Translations under genes and position numbers: made by a program | DNA from: Candidatus Methanomethylophilaceae archaeon | Lineage (GTDB): Archaea; Thermoplasmatota; Thermoplasmata; Methanomassiliicoccales; Methanomethylophilaceae | Assembly: GCA_007116915.1 (NCBI GenBank) | Contig: SKHQ01000001.1 | Location: 1-7,694, forward strand | Length of the DNA: 7,694 nucleotides | Reading direction: 5' to 3' | Notes under the pieces: model-generated | Told to the model about the DNA's origin: nothing | The model's database searches: none | The model's input: the letters and a program-made list of their open reading frames with translations, nothing else | In this document: one piece after another, positions 5,077-7,694 of the stretch | Layout: every line of letters begins with the position of its first letter | Position numbering within the stretch: the stretch's first letter is position 1

Positions 5077-6330
5077 GTCGAGCTTCTTGAGATCCTCGGT
5101 CTCCCGTCCGTAGATGGCTATGTTGAGCCGGTCCGGACGCAGAAGGTCGTCAGCGACCCGCATCACATCGTCCAAGGTCACGGTGTCCATCCTCTTCAGG
5201 TCATTCTGGAACGGGACCGCCTCACCGCTGAGCATGTAGTTGCGAGCCAGACGGTACATGCGGTTGGATGTGGACTCCATCGCTCTGACCAGATGGCCGC
5301 GCACCATGTTCTTCGCCTTCTGCAACTCCTCTTCTTCGATACCGTCGCGACGCAGACGGGCCAACTCATCGACGACGGTGGTTATGGTCTCCACCACGTT
5401 CTCCTCTGTACATGAGAAGTAAGCCGCCAGGGAACCGGCATCGGAATGCTGGTCAACACTGGTGTGTATCGAGTAAACCAGACACTTCTCCTCCCTGACG
5501 CTTTGGAACAGACGGGATGAGCCACCCGCTCCGAGGATGGCGTTCAAGGCGCGCAGGGCGGTACGGTCAGGGTGGTTCGAGGGATAAGATGGGAATCCCA
5601 TCCCCACATAGCTGTGTTCACCGTCACGCGGGAAGACCTTCATCCCGGTGCCGTGGTCCTTGGGCGCCTCGCGTACAATGCCTTTGGAACCGTTGCGGTT
5701 ATCGAAGTTCTCCTCCGCCCAGGTGGTCACATCGTCGACGTCCACGTTACCGCAGGCTATGACGGATATCTCCGGCAAACGGTACCTCTCCTCGAAGTAA
5801 GTCCGCAGGTCCTCCTCCGTCAGGGCTTTGACGGTCTCCACCTCACCGGCCTCCAAGAGACCCAGTCCGTGCCCATCCCATAAGGTTCGGGCGAAAAGGC
5901 TGTGGATATAGGAGTCGGGATCGTCCTCCCACATGCTGATCTCCTGCAGGACGATCTTCTTCTCCATCTCGATGTCCTCGGAACGTATCAAGGGATTGAC
6001 CGTTATGTCAGCGACCAGGTCCTTGGCCACCTGTGCGGTGCGGTCCAGGGTGACACCGAAGTATGCCGTGACCTCGGCGGAGGTGAATGCGTTAAGCTGC
6101 CCTCCCGCCTCCTCTATCTCCCGCATTATACGGACGTTGTCGCGGTTCTTGGTGCCGCGGAAGAGGACGTGCTCCAGAAGATGTGATATGCCCATGATGC
6201 GCGACTCCTCGTCGCGGGAACCGGTGCGTACTGCCAGCAGGTAACCGCTGGTCTGTGACTCGGGTATGCGCTCCACCGCCACAGGTATCCCGGCGGTAGT
6301 GCTTGTTAGACTCAACTCGTATTCGCTCAC
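5056..6330 (-). CDS. M16 family (pitrilysin/insulinase-like) zinc metalloprotease
   Basis: A single-chain M16B-type peptidase of 424 residues. Counting from the GTG start at 6330, the inverted zinc motif HLLEH gives H50, E53 and H54, and the third ligand E130 lies 76 residues later in VLQEIS. The C-terminal domain keeps the arginine-tyrosine substrate-binding pair, within GGSSRLFQSVREE and LVYS (R273, Y286). Both roughly 200-residue lobes are present, so it should be active as a clamshell homodimer or by itself. No signal peptide or membrane segment is seen, which suggests a cytosolic peptide-degrading role. The start is uncertain: the GTG at 6330 sits 26 bp from a TATTTAT element, consistent with leaderless translation, while a TTG at 6348 would add six residues. 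It is divergent from the PAC2 gene. Confidence 0.92.
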   Translation of the reverse strand: MSEYELSLTSTTAGIPVAVERIPESQTSGYLLAVRTGSRDEESRIMGISHLLEHVLFRGTKNRDNVRIMREIEEAGGQLNAFTSAEVTAYFGVTLDRTAQVAKDLVADITVNPLIRSEDIEMEKKIVLQEISMWEDDPDSYIHSLFARTLWDGHGLGLLEAGEVETVKALTEEDLRTYFEERYRLPEISVIACGNVDVDDVTTWAEENFDNRNGSKGIVREAPKDHGTGMKVFPRDGEHSYVGMGFPSYPSNHPDRTALRALNAILGAGGSSRLFQSVREEKCLVYSIHTSVDQHSDAGSLAAYFSCTEENVVETITTVVDELARLRRDGIEEEELQKAKNMVRGHLVRAMESTSNRMYRLARNYMLSGEAVPFQNDLKRMDTVTLDDVMRVADDLLRPDRLNIAIYGRETEDLKKLDLGAFDF

Positions 6331-6350
6331 GTCGATGAGATGAAGCAATT

Positions 6351-6380
6351 GATAAATAAGCTTGACCTGGTTATATACGA
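6351..6380. promoter_or_regulatory. Shared A/T elements for the divergent M16 and PAC2 genes
   Basis: Two TATA-like elements lie here. GATAAATAAG at 6351-6360 can serve the plus strand, with a start near 6381 and the PAC2 leader containing AGGTGG. Read on the minus strand it gives CTTATTTATC, with a start at the M16 GTG (6330). TTATATA at 6371-6377 read on the minus strand (TATATAA) would start near 6348, at the alternative M16 TTG. Both genes are therefore driven from the same 30 bp. Confidence 0.45.
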
Positions 6381-6393
6381 TACAGGTGGAAAC

Positions 6394-7143
6394 ATGGTAG
6401 AAGATCTCACTGTTACTGAATACTCAAAGATGGATTGTAAGAATGCCATGGTCCTGGTGGGATTCCCCAGCTTGGGTCTTGTCAGCTCCATCGCCACAAA
6501 CTTCATCGTCCGCACCCTGGGGCTGAAAAGGCTCGCAGGCATCAGTTCACCGGACTTCCCTCCCTATGCCATGGTGCAGGAGGGGTTCCCGATGCCTCCG
6601 GTTCGCATATACGGAGGAGACCGCCAATGTGATGAGAACGGCGAGAACTGCGAACACCTCATCGTCATCACCGCCGAATTCCTGCCCAAGATGGAGATGC
6701 ACCATCCAATGACGAAACTGATACTGGAGTGGTGCGAGGAGAACGAGGTGGAGACCATCGTGACAATGGAGGGCATCGGCAGCGCCGAAGCTGACCCGGC
6801 CACAATCTGGGGCGTCGGCAGCAACCCCCAGATGAAGGAAATGATGAAGAAGTACGATGTCAAGCCCATGGAAGAGGGCATGGTCCGCGGACTATCCGGC
6901 ATCATGCTCTACGAGGGCGCCGCGCGGGGAATGAACGTCCTGACCTTGATGGGCCCGGCGCGCATGGACATGCCTGATGCCCGCGGAGCGGCAAAGTTGA
7001 TGGAGAAAATCGCAATGATGCTACCGGAGTTGGACCTGGATACTGAACCTCTGATCAAAGAGGCGGAGGAGTTGGAGAAGCGCATGAAAGGTGCGATGGA
7101 GACCGCCAGTATATCCAGTGACAACTCGCATCTTTATCGTTGA
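6394..7143 (+). CDS. PAC2 family protein, proteasome-assembly chaperone/activator homologue with C-terminal HbYX motif
   Basis: The 249-residue protein has the PAC2 signature near its start (MVLVGFPSLGLVSSIATNFI, residues 19-38), followed by ISSPDFPPYAMVQEGFP and later VTMEGIGSA, as in archaeal PbaA/PbaB relatives. Such proteins bind the 20S proteasome alpha ring and act as assembly factors or ATP-independent activators. The protein ends in -HLYR, so the last three residues Leu-Tyr-Arg form a hydrophobic-tyrosine-any (HbYX) motif that inserts into alpha-ring pockets; this supports a proteasome partner. Residues about 215-233 form a charged helix before a flexible tail. I prefer ATG 6394, with AGGTGG four bases upstream, over ATG 6340, which would add 18 residues and lie within the likely promoter. 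Its stop overlaps the next ATG as TGATG. Confidence 0.85.
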   Translation: MVEDLTVTEYSKMDCKNAMVLVGFPSLGLVSSIATNFIVRTLGLKRLAGISSPDFPPYAMVQEGFPMPPVRIYGGDRQCDENGENCEHLIVITAEFLPKMEMHHPMTKLILEWCEENEVETIVTMEGIGSAEADPATIWGVGSNPQMKEMMKKYDVKPMEEGMVRGLSGIMLYEGAARGMNVLTLMGPARMDMPDARGAAKLMEKIAMMLPELDLDTEPLIKEAEELEKRMKGAMETASISSDNSHLYR

Positions 7144-7502
7144 TGTCGCTGCTGTATCCGATAACGGTGCTGATGATACCCGCGACCCTGATACTGTTAG
7201 GTTTGATCATGTGGCACCATCCGCCACGCATCAACAACCTCTACGGTTATCGGACACGCAGATCGATGAGTTCTCCCACGATGTGGAGGGAGGCGCAACC
7301 CTTCGCCGGCAGGATGTTGGTTCTGGCGGGACTGACCGGTTTGGCATTTGCCATACTCGTATTCTTGCTGATGGGGCGAGGTGCCGCCGCCATACTCGTA
7401 GCCGTTTCAATCCAGACCATGGCACTCATAGGGATCATACCCTTGACCGAGAGGCATCTCTCACGGAAGGGGTTAGAAAGTCGGGACAAGGGGAAAGATT
7501 AA
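7143..7502 (+). CDS. SdpI-like small integral membrane protein
   Basis: The 119-residue protein has three hydrophobic segments (about residues 4-24, 57-77 and 80-100). A conserved loop at 31-49 (NNLYGYRTRRSMSS...MW) matches the N-x-x-YGYRT-x-x-S...W signature of the SdpI family. In Bacillus, SdpI gives immunity to the SdpC toxin and also acts in signalling. Archaeal and many bacterial homologues are of unknown function, and no toxin gene is seen here. The start ATG shares a base with the PAC2 stop (TGATG), implying coupled translation. A TTG at 7140 is a less likely start. The C-terminus is short, charged and probably cytosolic. Family assignment is by motif recognition; the role in this operon is unknown. 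Confidence 0.75.
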   Translation: MSLLYPITVLMIPATLILLGLIMWHHPPRINNLYGYRTRRSMSSPTMWREAQPFAGRMLVLAGLTGLAFAILVFLLMGRGAAAILVAVSIQTMALIGIIPLTERHLSRKGLESRDKGKD

Positions 7503-7510
7503 AAATAAAA
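7500..7510 (+). promoter_or_regulatory. TATA-like element for the arginine decarboxylase gene
   Basis: TAAAAATAAAA overlaps the stop of the SdpI-like gene. It is centred about 23-24 bp before the ATG at 7528, so transcription would begin at or next to the start codon. No Shine-Dalgarno sequence is present between them, which fits a leaderless message. Co-transcription from the PAC2 operon is also possible. Confidence 0.45.
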
Positions 7511-7527
7511 CGTAGATAAGCACGCTC

Positions 7528-7694
7528 ATGCACCTGGTCCCGAAGAAGTTCTTCGTCAGTTCTGGAGCCGCGATTAGCGAAGTCTCCGACCTCAACGCAT
7601 TCGACAAAGCATTGATCAACGCCGGTGTCGGCGAGCAGAACATGTTGTCCGTATCATCGGTCATACCCGAAGGTGCGATAATGGTCGAGCCCCG
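7528..7694 (+). CDS. pdaD: Pyruvoyl-dependent arginine decarboxylase, N-terminal part; runs off right edge
   Basis: The first 55 codons match archaeal PdaD (PvlArgDC), which decarboxylates arginine to agmatine for polyamine synthesis and for agmatidine in tRNA-Ile2. The stretch LNAFDKALINAGVGEQN (22-38) and the self-cleavage site VSSVIPEGA (42-50) correspond to LNAFDGALLNAGIG and ISSIMP in the Methanocaldococcus jannaschii enzyme. There, cleavage between two serines (Ser52/Ser53) converts the second into the pyruvoyl cofactor; the equivalents here are Ser43/Ser44. The N-terminus is shorter than in M. jannaschii by about nine residues, a common variation. The rest of the gene lies outside the window, so intactness cannot be judged. 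It begins 25 bp after the SdpI-like gene. Confidence 0.92.
   Translation, partial: MHLVPKKFFVSSGAAISEVSDLNAFDKALINAGVGEQNMLSVSSVIPEGAIMVEP

Noticed and set aside
5572..5883. Plus-strand 103-codon frame inside the M16 gene
   Set aside because: It is antisense to the M16 gene, where both lobes and catalytic residues are intact; no independent coding signal is visible.
6340..6393. N-terminal extension of the PAC2 protein from ATG 6340
   Set aside because: The extra 18 residues lie in the A/T-rich divergent promoter, and ATG 6394 has a close AGGTGG ribosome binding site.
7091..7519. 142-codon plus-strand frame overlapping the SdpI-like gene
   Set aside because: It is an alternate frame of the end of PAC2 and the SdpI-like gene; the translation is low-complexity polar sequence, while the chosen frame shows clear membrane segments and a family motif.

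Overview
The window looks like archaeal, euryarchaeal chromosomal DNA. Reasons: cytosolic heterodisulfide reductase subunits HdrC and HdrB, a pyruvoyl-dependent arginine decarboxylase, a PAC2-type proteasome chaperone homologue, TATA-like boxes with very short leaders, and tightly packed genes overlapping by one to four bases. HdrBC with an archaeal LysR/ModE-like regulator and a hydrogenase maturation protease point to a hydrogen-dependent methanogen or a relative. A Thermoplasmata lineage such as Methanomassiliicoccales is my best guess, but this is inference from gene content.

Layout, left to right. A protein start runs off the left edge on the minus strand (1-43), with its own promoter. 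Next, also on the minus strand, is an operon read hdrC (1808-1308), hdrB (1306-452) and a 91-residue unknown protein (445-170), ending near a T tract. Upstream of hdrC is a 20-bp perfect inverted repeat, then the LysR/ModE-like regulator (2701-1886). Divergent from the regulator is a plus-strand operon of four genes: two paired DUF1538 membrane proteins (UmpA/UmpB type, 2767-3462 and 3459-4181), a PII-like signalling protein (4178-4585) and a hydrogenase-maturation-type endopeptidase (4588-5076). This operon converges with an M16 zinc protease gene on the minus strand (6330-5056), and the two 3' ends overlap by 21 bp. The M16 gene is divergent from a PAC2 family gene (6394-7143), which is coupled to a small SdpI-like membrane protein (7143-7502). 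The start of a pyruvoyl-dependent arginine decarboxylase (7528 onward) runs off the right edge.

How the parts may work together. HdrB and HdrC carry the catalytic and electron-relay clusters for CoM-S-S-CoB reduction; HdrA and a hydrogenase must be encoded elsewhere. The DUF1538 pair, with a coupled PII-like protein, resembles a cation/proton antiporter under small-molecule control. The regulator between hdrCB and this operon is placed to control one or both. The right half groups protein turnover functions (M16 peptidase, PAC2 protein ending in a proteasome-docking HbYX motif). The most interesting unit is the DUF1538-DUF1538-PII-protease operon. No RNA genes, CRISPR arrays or mobile elements were recognised, and no gene-free stretch exceeds 300 bases.
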